From: Corylus avellana
Taxonomy: Eukaryota > Streptophyta > Magnoliopsida > Fagales > Betulaceae
Direction: 5' to 3'
Assembly: GCF_901000735.1 (NCBI RefSeq)
Contig: NC_081542.1
Coordinates: 17,313,093 to 17,377,092, forward strand
Length of the DNA: 64,000 nucleotides
Shown here piece after piece: positions 1 to 11,807 of this stretch. The notes beneath the pieces are model-generated. The model did no database searches. It was not told where the DNA came from and saw only the letters and a program-made list of their open reading frames with translations. Position 1 is the first letter of the stretch, and each line of letters starts with the position of its first letter. A program made the position numbers and the translations under genes.

Positions 1-1311
1 GATAAGTAAAAGTAGAAAACCTCATAGATATGACAGTCGTGACAAGTCAAGAGGAAAGTCCAACTCAAAAACATATAAAATGTTTTCAGCCTGGGCATAT
101 AAGAAGAGATTGCAGAATGTTTAAAAGGGAACAGTTGAAAGGAAAAGACGAAGAATGTCAAGAAGAAAAAGACACTACAGCAGTTGTATCTAATGGTGAT
201 GTGGTATTTGCTTTTGATGAAGCTTATGCTAATCTCGCATGTAATGAATCTATGTGGGTAGTTGATACAGCAGCATCTTTTCATATTACTCGACATAGAG
301 ATTTCTTCTCTTCCTACACCAGTGGCGATTTTGGTTGGGTCAGGATGAGAAATGAAGCAAAATGTAAAGTTGTGAGCATGAGAGATATACAGCTAGAAAC
401 CAGCATTGGGTGCAAATTGATTCTCAAGGATGTCAGACATGTTCCTAAAATGTGCTTCAACTTGATTTCTCTTGGGAAACTTGATGATGAAGGCTACCAC
501 AATTACCTTGGAGGTAGACAGTGGAAACTGAGCAAGGGTTCTCTTCTCTTAGCCAGGGAAAAGAAGACCAACACTCTTTATAAGACATCTGCAAGACTAG
601 TCAAGTGAGATGCGATTGTTGTTGAGAATGAAAGCTCCACTGAGCTATGGCACAAGAGGCTTGGTCACATGAGTGAGAAGGGACTTTAGATTCTCACCAA
701 GGAATAGCTCCTACCTAATAATAAAGGTACGTCACTAACACCCTGTACTCATTGTCTTGTTGAAAAACAAAGAAGAGCTTCATTTCAAAAATCCTCTTCA
801 TCAAGAAAGTCCACTATTCTTGATTTAGTTAATACTGATGTTTGCACTATGAACACTAAAAATCTAGGTGGTGCACTTTATTATGTGACTTTTATTGATG
901 ACCACTCTAGAAAGGTATAGGTGTTTGCTTTGAAAACCAAAGATTAGGTATTGGGTGTATTCAAGGTTTTTTCATATGAAAGTTGAAAGAAATTGGAAGG
1001 CAGTTAAAATGCGTCTGTGCAGACAATGGTGGTGAATGAAGAGAACCGTTTGAAGAGTATTGCAAAAGCAATGACATTAGGCTTGAGAAAACTATAGCAA
1101 GACTCCGTAGCATAATGGCGTAGCAGAGAGAATGAACAGAACCATCTGTGAGAGAATTAGGTATATGCTCTCTCATGCAAAATTGCCTAAACATTTTTGG
1201 GGTAAGGCAATAAGGACAGCAATTGACTTGATAAATCTTTCTTCTTCAATTCCTTTGGATGGTGACATTCCTCAAAGGGTTTGGACAGGGAAATATGTTT
1301 CTTTTGAGCAA
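1..1311 (+). mobile_element. Decayed Ty1/Copia retrotransposon (gag end, protease, integrase start)
   Basis: The only sizeable open frame (30-608) runs from a damaged CCHC zinc knuckle (KCFQPGHIRRDC, second cysteine replaced by proline) into a Copia aspartic protease, WVVDTAASFHIT, where the usual D-S/T-G reads D-T-A. It continues through the ISLGKLDDEG block typical of Copia. Downstream, LWHKRLGHMSEKGL (GAG-pre-integrase) and integrase-core pieces such as NGG and a region around 1130-1290 can be read only across several stops and frame changes. The element is cut by the N gap at 1312, so reverse transcriptase and the 3' LTR are not visible, nor is a 5' LTR. It is clearly inactive. Confidence 0.85.
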
Positions 1312-1411
1312 NNNNNNNNNNNNNNNNNNNNNNNNNNNNNNNNNNNNNNNNNNNNNNNNNNNNNNNNNNNNNNNNNNNNNNNNNNNNNNNNNNNNNNNNN
1401 NNNNNNNNNNN
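1312..1411. other. Assembly gap, 100 N
   Basis: Exactly 100 N, the usual placeholder for a gap of unknown size. It truncates the Copia relic on its left. Confidence 0.98.
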
Positions 1412-2114
1412 TAATAACATAACTAAATTATATTAAGAGTATCAAACTCAGCAAAAAAAAAAAAAAAAAAAACTAAATGGGTTTGTAGAAATCTTATACT
1501 TGATAAGGGGTTAGCCAGCAGCGCAGTTAAAAAATGTATACTTTTGGTTGCATATTTCAAGTGTCAAAGCCATTAGGCATGGATAGTGATGATCACAATA
1601 TCACGTAATATAACACTTGCACATTTTCTTATTCAACTTCACAGAACAAGAATTTGCCTCTGAAGCTGCATTGCAAGCGCATATCTTAAGCAGCATATGA
1701 AACAAATGTCCAAAAGAGAAGTATACAGACAAGGGTAAAGAGTAACAAACCTGACCCACTGAGCAAGGTTCCAAGAGAGGAACAAGAAAGAAAGAAAAAC
1801 CCTAGCTTTCAGAGCATCATTTAGGCAAGCAAAACCTGGATTTTCCAGGTTGGTTTTGAGAAAACTGAAGAGAGAAACAGGTGGGAAGCAAAATTTTGTT
1901 TTTAAAAATAAATCAAGGGTTGGGCAAGCCACCTCCTTTCGCCAAATGGGGATCCCTAGATTTTTTAATTCTTTTAATTGTTAAAAAATATTAATGTAGC
2001 TTATGAGACACGTGTCAATCTGACGTGGCACACCATTAAATTATTGCACAAAACTGCATTTATCAGATGTACCATTTGCAATACCTTTTCAAACCAAGGA
2101 GTTCATTTGATTTC
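1412..2114. other. Intergenic, no recognisable gene
   Basis: AT-rich DNA with an A-run near 1453-1471. The minus-strand open frame 1639-1932 has no recognisable domain and is likely chance. Nothing else could be assigned. Confidence 0.5.
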
Positions 2115-3013
2115 AGTTTCACATTTTTTTTTTTTTTGATGAATAAGAAAACTTCATTAAGAGCAAAACAAACCAATCAACAAAGTAGCACCATATACAA
2201 ACCCTTCCAAAAGGCTGTAACCACAACATCATAGAGGCTTAAAACCAACCAGAAACAAATTAGAAAAAACACAACGCTGCATACAGCTTGCAATCAGCAA
2301 AAATTACAAGCAAAACAAAAAAAACCCCACCAAAAAGCCTTCCCAAAATAGGATCAGCTTTTAAAGAGAACACACTCAACAACCAGACCAGACTCCACAA
2401 ACCCTGCAAAAAGCCCTACAGCAACAAATATGCAAGTAAATTCCACAAAGAGACTAAAATCAGATTCTCTCTAGTCTTAGGGAATTTCCCCTTCCCAACT
2501 AGTTTGGATCTCACTTTCCAAAGGATTTTCTTCAATAGCTGCTCCTCAGTGCTAGGCTGACCAAAGTGTTTTATATCATTCCTTGTGCGCCATAAGTTGT
2601 AAACTACAGAACCTAAGACCAGGCGGCAAAGGACACCTTTAAGAGCATTATTCCCCCATTGACTGATGCCTAACTACATAATCTCACTCCAAATTACAGA
2701 AGGCTTGTCCACTTTACATCGAAGCATACAAAACTTCTAAATTCGATAGCTGAAACTGCATTCAAAAAACATATGCTCTTTACTTTCCATTTGATTATGA
2801 CAGAAAAGACACATAACATCATTATTATATCCCCAACTAATCAGCCGATCACCTGTTATAATTATGTTCTGCATAGCTAGCCACAAAATGAAAGCATGTT
2901 TGGGAATGACATGTGGAAACCACACCAACTTCCACCAAAACAATCTCCACCTTCTTTTCCCTAAGAAGCTCTAAAGTTTATGAGGTAACATAGTTCAGTT
3001 CTAGTTTCACATT
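2115..3013 (-). mobile_element. 5'-truncated LINE with 11-bp target-site duplication
   Basis: An 877-bp insert (2126-3002) is flanked by the direct repeat AGTTTCACATT at 2115-2125 and 3003-3013. On the minus strand it ends in a poly(A) tail, seen as the T-run at 2124-2137, preceded by the AATGAAGTTTTCTTATTCATC-type end common in plant LINEs. The frame 2737-2943 encodes the zinc-binding domain that follows the reverse transcriptase in plant LINE ORF2: W-x-V/H-P-K-H-A-F-I-L-W-L-A, then C-L-F-C, then E-x-x-x-H-x-F-F-x-C. The reverse transcriptase itself is absent, as expected for a 5'-truncated copy made by target-primed reverse transcription. Confidence 0.9.
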
Positions 3014-4460
3014 AAACCACATGTCCTTGTAAAGTTTAGCCCTTTTTATTTTTCTTATATATATATTTTTTAGGCATGTTATCCATCACTTTTTCAACCA
3101 TCTCTTTTTGCAAATCTAATAGATCGACCATTAAATTTGTGGATTCATGTGGGTCCACACAAATCAATGGTGGATTCGCTCATTCACAATAGGAGATAAT
3201 TGAAAAATATTTGAAAGAATAAATTTTATCATTTCTCTACTTATTTTTAATAAAAAAAATTAGGCCTCCGCGGTTTTCTAGTACTTGCCCAAATAATTTC
3301 CACACCTCAAGTTATTGCTTTCACACAAATCCTCTCACGGTGACAACAATTATTGATGTGGAAATTTTTCAAACAATAAATTTGTGTTAGTTTAGATCAA
3401 ACTCCACATCTTTATAACAAGAAGAAATTCTACTTGTTTACAAAACTGTAAGTACTATTTAGTAGACTCTCATACGATTGTCATATAATTATGATGGCGT
3501 AACAGTAAAAATTAATATTTAGATCAACAAGCACTTTTAAAAGTAAAAATCAATAACTAATATTCATTGCCACATCTTCGTAATAATATAGCATTTGGTA
3601 TAAATATAATTTCTTTTGGCTAGTACTTTCTCACCAACTATTGAGTTAAAGCCGGAGGAGAAAATTCAACCACCACTAGATGGCACCGTCATAGACTCAT
3701 AGGCTCGAGGTCGGCAGGGACTTCGGGTAAACTCATCTTATTTTGACAGTGACGCAACAAGGAAAAGCCGCAATCCAATTTGCTGGAGCGCGTCACATCT
3801 GTTCGGCTTTATGCGTAAACCAAGAATCAGCTGGATTTCGTTTGCACATGATGGTAGGCCCATTCCAGTCTTGCATAACCAAACTACCATAATGCAACCA
3901 ATGATTTTGTCTCCTAACTACGTCTACATGAATATTGCCAAAGTTGCAGGTGGTTGGGTAGGAGCTGCTACACCATATAAATGGATACTTCATACTTGGA
4001 ACTAATTTGCTTGGATAAGTTTCCAATTTGTTACAAAAATTAAGAACACTGGATTATATATATATAATTTCTTTCCTCTTTCGTAGAAAAACTAAAGAGT
4101 CATTCTTGAAGATCTTTTGATTCAACTCTGCATTGAGAATTCTAAATTGTTATGTCCCAAGGATGTGGAAGCCTGTCCTTACGGATCAGAATCCACTACA
4201 ATTAGTTTGTTTGCATTTCTAACACCACAAGAGAGCATATGTAAAACTCACCTTCTTTGGGCAGCTTAAGGTGTTGGAGTCCACCTGCACAGAAATTCGG
4301 ACACCCTGATTTTAGTAGGGTTTTTTTTTTTGTTTTTTTTTGGGGTGGTTTTCTCATCCTCTCACACTATATCTGCTCCATTCTAAATACAATTTGGCCT
4401 TTTATTTTATTTTGCTTGACTTGGAAATAAGAGAAAACAACCAGAAGAAAAGGTTGGAAA
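3014..4460. other. Intergenic, including an unassigned ORF pair
   Basis: Mostly AT-rich, with a short TATA run at 3057-3068. Around 3793-4026 both strands are open for about 65-77 codons; neither frame matches a family I recognise. This GC-richer island could be a gene relic or part of the 3' flank of the neighbouring minus-strand gene. No repeat ends were found. Confidence 0.4.
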
Positions 4461-7400
4461 CTATTTATGAATTGGGGATGTGTAGATCAAAACATCGAAG
4501 TCGCTGAGAGTCCATTCTGCGATTTCATCTTTGTCACTAACAAAAATTTCAGTACCCACATCTATGGATGTCCATATTCTTCTAGCAGGAGGAGTACCAG
4601 GATCCTGCGATAGACATAAACGTATAAGCAACAAAGTAATGCTATTTAGAAAACTGCTATACGACTACCATACAAAATTAGTTTTTGAATCAGTAAGGAC
4701 TTGTAAAAAAGAAAAATCAAAAGCTAATTTTTTTACTGTCAAGTAATACCAGTCGTATAACAGTTATATAATAGTATACTAAATAACATTTCCCTCGATT
4801 CATTATATAATGTAGTAAATGAGTAACTAACCTGGTAGAAGTAGAGTCTACTTGATAACCCACCAACATCAAGCTCCCACGTTCTTCCATCACCTACCCA
4901 TCCCTGTCCTTGCTTGGTTGGATAGCCATACTCAGCCCATATGGGGTGAGGCAGCAACTGAACAAGCTCTTGCGCCTGAGGATTGCTGTAAGGATCACAA
5001 GTGCTTACAGGTTGCTCCAAATGTTTTGCATTACCTGGAGCACAGTAGTAGTGATAAGCTTGGTATGGGAAGTGAGTGGTATCATTCCTGTAGATCTTTT
5101 TGTCGTCTGGAGTAATATGATATGGTGGGCAACTGCCCAAACTCTTAGGGCTGCACCAAGCTGGAGTGTCAGGGTTAATGATCATCTCACTGTATCTGGT
5201 TACATCAGTTAGTACATCTCCATCGCAGGGATCACCATTGTTCTTCCAACAGCTACCAATATCTGTTAGGTAGAACTGGCTCTTGGGCCCTCCTCCTTGT
5301 TTGATATCCAAAGTCAGCCTGACCTTAAAATTAGGTGACTCTGGTAGCTGAAATAGAGCAGAAATTGTTACTTGTGGAATTAAAGGAGCACAGGGAAGAC
5401 AGCAGGCTGAATGCTTTTTCCTCAGTAATTAAGAAACATAAACAAGGCCTGAACTCTCAACTGCCAACTCTGGTTTATTAAGTCAAAGTGTCCAACTGGT
5501 CACAAGGTGATATAAAATTAATAATTAATGCATTCTACTTCAACAAATAATCAGGCCACCATGTGCAACAGAGTGTAAGGCACCTCCGGTATATTGGAAA
5601 TATACAAGAGAAATCACCTAGTTGGAAGGAGAGTTAACGGAACACATTCAAGATGATTATTTAGTTTAAAGGCATTTAGAGTGTTATTTCAACTTCAATG
5701 AAGATGCTTATGAAGTGACAGATGAGAAACCATTTTTTCCCCCTTTTCTGTTGATTAGTTGGGGATAAAACAACGTCTCACTTCATGGTTTGCAGTGCTC
5801 AGCATTAACAAAAGAACAAAGAAAAAACCTAACTCATGCATGCATTTGCAAGCTAAATATGCAGGGCTCATGTGATCTATTGTGACCTTCAGGGAATCTT
5901 ATTCAGGGTCTCTCTGTACTGGTTAAACCTGCTCTAGATAAAAGTTTTAAAATCACAAATTAAGGAGGACTCTATGTTTGACCATGATTAGGTGTGAATT
6001 TTTAATTCATATTAACCAAACAACTAATCTATTTAGGACAAAAGGACAATGGACAGATGAACTATATATGCCTTACCCGAACTATAAAGTTAGACCCAAT
6101 GTAGAATCAGTTTTGGTAAAAATTGCAGGAAGGTCAATTAGCAGTCCAATTATGAGACTCTTGTTTTTAATCAAATGATTGATCTGCATAAAAAGCAAGG
6201 AAATCAATCTCTATATACGTTTCTGTCATTAACAAAAACAATGACTCATTTTCTTATCTATCTTGTCAGTAGAACAGATGCCATAATATTACAATGAAAA
6301 TGAAGACAATTTCCATTCTAGCCTAGCGGTACATTCTAACTATTATAGAGACAAAAAAGTTACACATGGATCATGAACTAATGACTGAGAAATGATAAAA
6401 ATGATTCCAAATAGCTTATACTTACTGTTTTGAGCATTCCTCTTGTGTCATAATGGTAACCTCCAGAGAATCCTTTGGTTGCATCAGCTCTGAGGTACAA
6501 CATCAACCATGGGTACTTCTTCGAAGTCTTGAGCTTATGACTGAATACCCAACTCCCAACACCAACTTTCTTCTCCCAAACCACCTCAAAGAAAGAGATT
6601 CCATCAAGTCCACCCCTAATATCAGAACCTAAATCATAAGTTCCATTGAAACTTCCTCTCAATGTATCACCACCTAATAGTTGTGTTTGTTGATGATACA
6701 ATATGGGCTGATTCATACAGCCCTTTCCAAAGCAAGGAAACCTCCCCGGATTAAAAGGAGGCACCTTTTTCCCATTCTCAGGACACAAGCCAGATTTAGT
6801 GTCATAGTTACCATTTTTCAGCATAATCATCCAAAATTGCCATGGACTTGGAGTATCTGCAACATGACATAAAGAACCCAGATAGAGCTCCTTCTGTACA
6901 GCATAAAGGTCTACATTATTTACAGCTCCCGGGTCCAGCTCCGGGAATGTTTTACCCACCCCAAGCTTGTTATCTGCTTCTGCAACCCTGTGTATCATAG
7001 AAAAATCTGCCCATTGTACCAGTATTCATCATCCAATTAGAAAACAGAGAGAAAAAAAACTGAACAGCAATTATCAAGTACCATAAGAAGCAAAGAAATG
7101 ATGTCATGGGTGAAAATGAGGAAATTGTAAAAGCAAATAACAAATCATGCATTCAGAGCATTAGCAAATAAATGGAAGCTAATAATGAACATGCCCATTG
7201 GCCTTTGCCATGATATTCTGCTCATATACAAGGGAAAAGATTGAGTTTCTGACATCAAACAGGGAAAATGATAAACTTAAGAATTAAAAAGCAAAATACA
7301 TAGAAAGAAAAAGGGCATTCTGCTTTACTCTTACGTTTTTCTCTACGTTGGTGCTTACTTGAGAGATCAAAACAGTCAGCAGCTCTTGGGCTCCCCATGC

Positions 7401-7590
7401 CAGGAGCTTCTTCACCAACCTCATTGCAAAAGTTCCAAGCTTCAAAGGCCACCCTCAGTTCATCTCTTTCCATTCCCGGGTCTCCCACCGCTGAGATATG
7501 TTGTTTCCCTCTTGCACCAGAAACACTAATCACAACCAAAGTCACCCACAAGAACAGCACGTGCAACTGCTGCTCCATTGCCATTCCCAT
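4461..7590 (-). CDS. Secreted plant protein of unknown function (DUF7705-like), 4 exons
   Basis: Four exons read on the minus strand: 7590-7359, 6979-6426, 5347-4832 and 4604-4461, all with GT donors and AG acceptors and matching phases, giving 481 residues. Residues 9-24 form a hydrophobic signal-peptide core, so secretion is likely. The mature protein begins with HISAVGDPGM and contains the conserved-looking blocks EEAPGMGSPRAADCFDL, DNKLGVGKTFPELDPG, GLDGISFFEVVWEK and WTSIDVGTEIFVSD. It is cysteine-rich, ends TSPIHK-stop, and shows no catalytic motif I can name. I believe it belongs to a conserved plant family annotated as DUF7705, but that name is from memory and unverified. The exon 1/2 acceptor at 6980 was chosen because only it keeps the frame with the phase-1 donor. 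No disabling change is visible. Confidence 0.8.
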
Positions 7591-9230
7591 GGTGTTGCTT
7601 CACAGACACAGCAGTAGCCAGAAGGGGTATCTTCTTTATACAATTCTGAATGAATTGAGTTGTTGTGTTCTGGTGACTTTGGCCTTTCCCATAGTTTATT
7701 TTATTATATCTTGTGCCAGTGAAACATTATGCTCATTTTTACTTAACCCCATTGTCAGCTCTGTGGCCCCAGTTTTTTCTCCCTCGAAACCTTTTTTTTT
7801 TTTTTTGGTAGTAATTAACCACTTTATCACAATTCAGAGATTATTAAAGGAGCAGCATTTTTTTTTTTTTTGAGAATTAATTAAAAAAAAAAAAAATAGT
7901 GCTGCTGCCGTGCAGCGTGGCACTTTTGTAATTTACAAAATTATAAAGATGCCATGAAACAGCACTTTTTTCCGGACGAAGCACTTCTAAGAAATTCCTT
8001 CATTTTCTCTTTTGTTTTTTTCTTTTGAATTTGAGGTGCTTTGTAGTTGGATTGATTGACTTGTGCAAAAAGCTACACTCATTTGATAAATTTGTTGGCC
8101 TTTGGGCCCACCTTAGCTGGTTTCTAGTAGAAAGTTGATGAAAAAGGGTTTTAGAGTAAAGTCTATATGCCTTCGAGTTCGGTTCATTCAATTTTTTTCA
8201 AATATGCGTTGAGTTTGCTTATTATTAAGTTAGATATTTTGTTGAAGTTCAGTTTATTTATTTTTTGAACGAGCTATATATATATATATATATATATATA
8301 TTAACTCGAATCTTAAACAATTTAATTTCGAGTCTATATGCTTGTCTTATAATGTCTATACATTCATTACACAAACAAACCCGCTCATATACACACAAAT
8401 ACAAATACATTTATATCAAAATTTGCAGTTACAATAATTAAGTTATACTTATTAAATTATTAAGAAAATTCATTTTACTTTTTTAAAATACTTAACATTT
8501 TTTCATTATAAAATTAAAAAATAATAAAAATAAAATTAGACAAATTATGCAATTTATATATGTTGAGTTTATACGAATACAACTTGTTTAATAATCGAGC
8601 CTAACTTTATGTTTAGGGTCGATTCATTTATTACATGAGTCGACACCGAGTCAATTCTATCAAACTCAACTCAAACCTAAATAAATTAACTGTGGGCGGC
8701 CTCTCCGGCTCATGCCAATGAAGTACGGAGTAACGCTTTGAGCGTAAATCCACAGGTTATTACAAAAAGGAACAGGCATGCTGGAAATGCTTTTTGGACA
8801 TGAGCGTGGAAAACGAGGATTGATGCTGTCGTTTCTTATGTTTACTTTTCTGAATATGGGTTAAGGGATTGTTTTGTTTTAGCCGTTTTAAAAAAAATTA
8901 ATTTTAAAATATAGTTAAGTTTTTGATGAAAATATGGTTCTGCTTTTAAAATACCAATTTAATATTTAAGAATTAAAATCGTGTGCTTTTTTAAAAAATA
9001 CATTATCTTCCTTAAGCTTTGGAAACGTAATTGATTTGTTTCTGGGTAATTTAAAACCATACACCACTTTTAAACGGACTCTATATCTGGTTAGCTTTGT
9101 TTTGTGTTTCCTTTGCTGCCAAGAACAATAAAATAAAATAAAACACAGGCCTTTTTTTTTTTTCCAGCGAATTTCCTTGTCTCGAGACTTAGAAGGGATT
9201 GTAATCGACAACTAAACCGTTATAGGCATA
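7591..9230. other. Intergenic/upstream region with simple repeats
   Basis: Upstream flank of the minus-strand DUF gene. It holds homopolymer tracts (7792-7807, 7858-7872, 7883-7897), a TA microsatellite at about 8272-8301, and AT-rich DNA at 8140-8700 with degenerate GAGTCGAC/GAGCCT-like motifs resembling old dispersed repeats. No gene is supported. Confidence 0.5.
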
Positions 9231-9980
9231 CTGTTACAATAAATTAATAATAAATCTTTTTTTTTTTTTTTTGTATAAATAAATTAAACAACATCATACT
9301 TTTAATATTCTCATGATAAATTTTCAATGTTTACCTCTATTAATTTCTTATAGATGCCCAAACACATAGAAGAAGACTGTATTTTTTGTGTGGTGAGAGA
9401 CTATTATTCTCAAACCTAATTTTCATATAATGACATAGTAAAGCCTAATGGGCAAACTTCACTTCTATATAGAGTGAGAGTAAATGGGTTATTCATGTGT
9501 TCACAAAATTGGCTCATCCCATTATGGGCCCAAAACAAAGCAAATGAATATGTTAGTCCAACCAAAAGAAATAAATACAACCAAGAACGGAGCCAGGAAA
9601 TTTTATGGGAGGGGGCCAGCCAATTTGTTTTTTTTTTTTTTTCTCTTTCAGTTCTTTTAAAAAAAAATTTTATTAAAAATAAATTATTTTGATTGTTTTT
9701 TATGAAATAAAGACTACCGTAAGGACAAAAAAAAAATGAACATTTGAAAGTAAGGACCAAAAATAAAACAACTTAATGGGTATGGCCCAAAAAAATTAAA
9801 AATAGGGTCAAAAGTTTTTGTTGGATATGGACAAAATTTTTTGTTGGATATGGACAAAAAATCTAAAAATAGGGCCAATTTTTTTTTTTTTTTTATTACT
9901 TATAATTTTTTTTTCCCCTTATTTTGGGGGGGACCATGTCCTACCTCGGTCCCCTCCTCCCTCCGTCTCTGAATACAACA
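9231..9980 (-). mobile_element. Copia LTR interrupted by an hAT element
   Basis: Read on the minus strand, the sequence starts TGTTGTATT at 9980, directly after the polypurine-like AAGTGAAAGATTGT typical of Copia, and ends TAACA at 9231. Removing the hAT insert leaves an LTR of about 350 bp. The same LTR family occurs at 39835-40178 (+) and 46240-46582 (-), where it is followed by a primer-binding site. Internal DNA of this copy lies to the right, up to the N gap at 11101. Confidence 0.7.
9574..9979. mobile_element. Non-autonomous hAT element (390 bp) with 8-bp TSD
   Basis: The direct repeat AATACAAC (9574-9581 and 9972-9979) flanks 9582-9971. The ends are imperfect inverted repeats, CAAGAACGGAGCCAGG and, reverse-complemented, CAGAGACGGAGGGAGG. 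Ends beginning CA with a CGGAG core and an 8-bp duplication fit the hAT superfamily. No transposase frame is present. It sits inside the Copia LTR. Confidence 0.8.
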
Positions 9981-11100
9981 ATCTTTCACTTGGACAACAT
10001 AAGTCATTTAACCACAAGATAAACACAAATAAGCATTCTAAACACACAACCTGATCAAAATGTATTTGCAAGTAACAAGTTAGAATACACATGCATGACA
10101 TATAACAAGTACTTACAATCACGTGACCAAGGAAAATATAAAGCAAGTATAAGACGCAAATAACACAATGTTGGGTGGTCCCTCTTATGTGAGGACCACA
10201 TGGGCAATAAGCCTATAACAAAACATTAGGGTTTTGTTTTGTAGTATAAAAGAAACACTTATATTTGTGTTTTTTAAGTGAGACTAAAGAAGAGACAAAA
10301 AGAAAAAGAAGAAAAGATAGAGTGCGGCAGCGCAGGGAGAGAAAGAAAAAGTAAAAGAAGAAAAATGGTTTCGCCTTTTTCACATCTGTCAGAGTTTGGA
10401 AGGTCGTTTGTGATCCGATCTTGATGCAATTTTAGTATGTTGCTTCTGACGACGAGTGCTACGTATTGACTAGTGTCGATCGTTGGAATTCCTCTCCAGT
10501 CGCTTGGTTGTTAATACCTACTTGGTGAGATCTTTCTTTATTCTTGTTAGAATCCACTTTAGGGTGATGAATTTATGTTTAATCCAAGAATGCATGTATT
10601 CTCGATGTGATAATAACCTCTAGATATTTCTTTAGGGAAAACAATTGTAAACTCATTATTATTGATAGTGGAAGATTTAACTGGACTAGGTCCTATGTTT
10701 TTTACCTTCGCATTGAAGGGTTTTCCACGTAAAAATTTTGGTGTCTTGCTTGTGGGTTGCTTGATTATTATTTTGCTATTGTGACTATTTAATTTGTACA
10801 AAGAGGGGTAGATTAATTCCACTAAGCATCTGAAATTGGTGTTCACTCCTAACACATAAATAGTGATCATTATATTTTCAAATAAAGCCCACTGAGACTA
10901 ATACATATTGTCTTACCGAGACTCACACACAATGTCTCGTATCACAATATCATTGCCATAGTTAACACAAATGCACGCAAATAGCAACATAAAAATACTC
11001 ATGATATACACAAGGCACATAACTCCCACTAACTTAATAGAACAAAAGACTCTAACAACCCCATATGAGTCGCATGCTTCTAAAACATTATAGGAGTCAA
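9981..11100 (-). mobile_element. 3' internal region of the Copia remnant
   Basis: Read on the minus strand this continues rightward from the polypurine tract next to the LTR. It is non-coding or badly decayed, is interrupted by the solo LTR at 10169-10854 and stops at the N gap. No reverse transcriptase or RNase H motif could be read. Confidence 0.5.
10164..10859 (+). mobile_element. Solo Copia LTR (686 bp)
   Basis: The LTR (10169-10854) starts TGTTGGGTGG and ends CTAACA. It contains a TATA-like AGTATAAAAG near 10242 and the TTTTCCACGTAAAAATTTTGGTG segment shared by many plant Copia LTRs (10729-10742 region), both in plus orientation. Flanking pentamers are CACAA (10164-10168) and CATAA (10855-10859), one mismatch apart, so the duplication is slightly decayed. 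No primer-binding site or second LTR is adjacent, which fits LTR-LTR recombination. Confidence 0.7.
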
Positions 11101-11200
11101 NNNNNNNNNNNNNNNNNNNNNNNNNNNNNNNNNNNNNNNNNNNNNNNNNNNNNNNNNNNNNNNNNNNNNNNNNNNNNNNNNNNNNNNNNNNNNNNNNNNN
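11101..11200. other. Assembly gap, 100 N
   Basis: Exactly 100 N. It separates the Copia remnant from the probable DIS3L2-like gene end. Confidence 0.98.
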
Positions 11201-11686
11201 AGTTAAGGCGGTATGAAGTGGCATAAGATAGAAATAGTTTAGGCTGCAAACCGCAAAATTGCATAGATTATACTGGAATTTATGCACTTCATATCATAAT
11301 AAGCAGTTGCAAGACAATCCCAGCCATCAGCATTCAGCAAGCATAAAATTTTCCAAGAAACCAAACGGACGCCACAAGACCATTGACAAAAGCGTCAACA
11401 AAGAAAGGCAAAAAGACCACGAATCTAATTCCTGGCTTAACTTACTCAACCACCTCAAAACTTTAGATTTTGATCTTTGTATCTGAAAACAAAATCTCTC
11501 TCTGTCGGCCTAACACAATTGTCACACAAATCCAGAAATGAAATTCAACCAAGAGAAGCTCATTAACGATACAAAAAAGTGAAAATATTTTTACCCGAAG
11601 TAACTCTTAGTGCAGAATCCCCAAAATCCAGTTATAAATTTACCAAACTCTCCAAAAAGAAAGAAATAAAATAAAAAATAAAAAAC

Positions 11687-11807
11687 CTGAAGCAGGAGGG
11701 GTTTGCTTAGATCGGCGATTAGATCGGCGCTTCTTCTTCTTCTCCTTGTCACCATCGCAATTCACCGCAGACGTTTCAACCACAGATTGCTGAACGACGC
11801 CCCTCAT
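11687..11807 (-). CDS. Probable first coding exon of a DIS3-like exonuclease 2 (SOV) gene; rest missing
   Basis: On the minus strand an ATG at 11807 opens MRGVVQQSVVE, followed after about 10 residues by the basic run DGDKEKKKKRRSNRRSKQ and then TPPAS. It ends at a CAG/GT donor at 11687. The EKKKKRRSNRRSKQ stretch resembles the N terminus of plant DIS3L2/SOV exoribonucleases as I remember them; this is a family guess on a short low-complexity stretch. The following 486 bp (11201-11686) would be intron and then comes an N gap, so no RNB catalytic domain is present. Either the rest of the gene is in the gap or this is a broken 5' fragment. Upstream purine-rich tracts at 12058-12108 could belong to its 5' leader. 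Confidence 0.4.

Noticed and set aside
1132..1422. Open frames running across N
   Set aside because: They are open only because undefined bases are not read as stops.
3793..4026. Extra 3' exon of the DUF gene
   Set aside because: The gene already ends with a well-placed stop at 4461, and the frame here lacks a convincing acceptor or family similarity.
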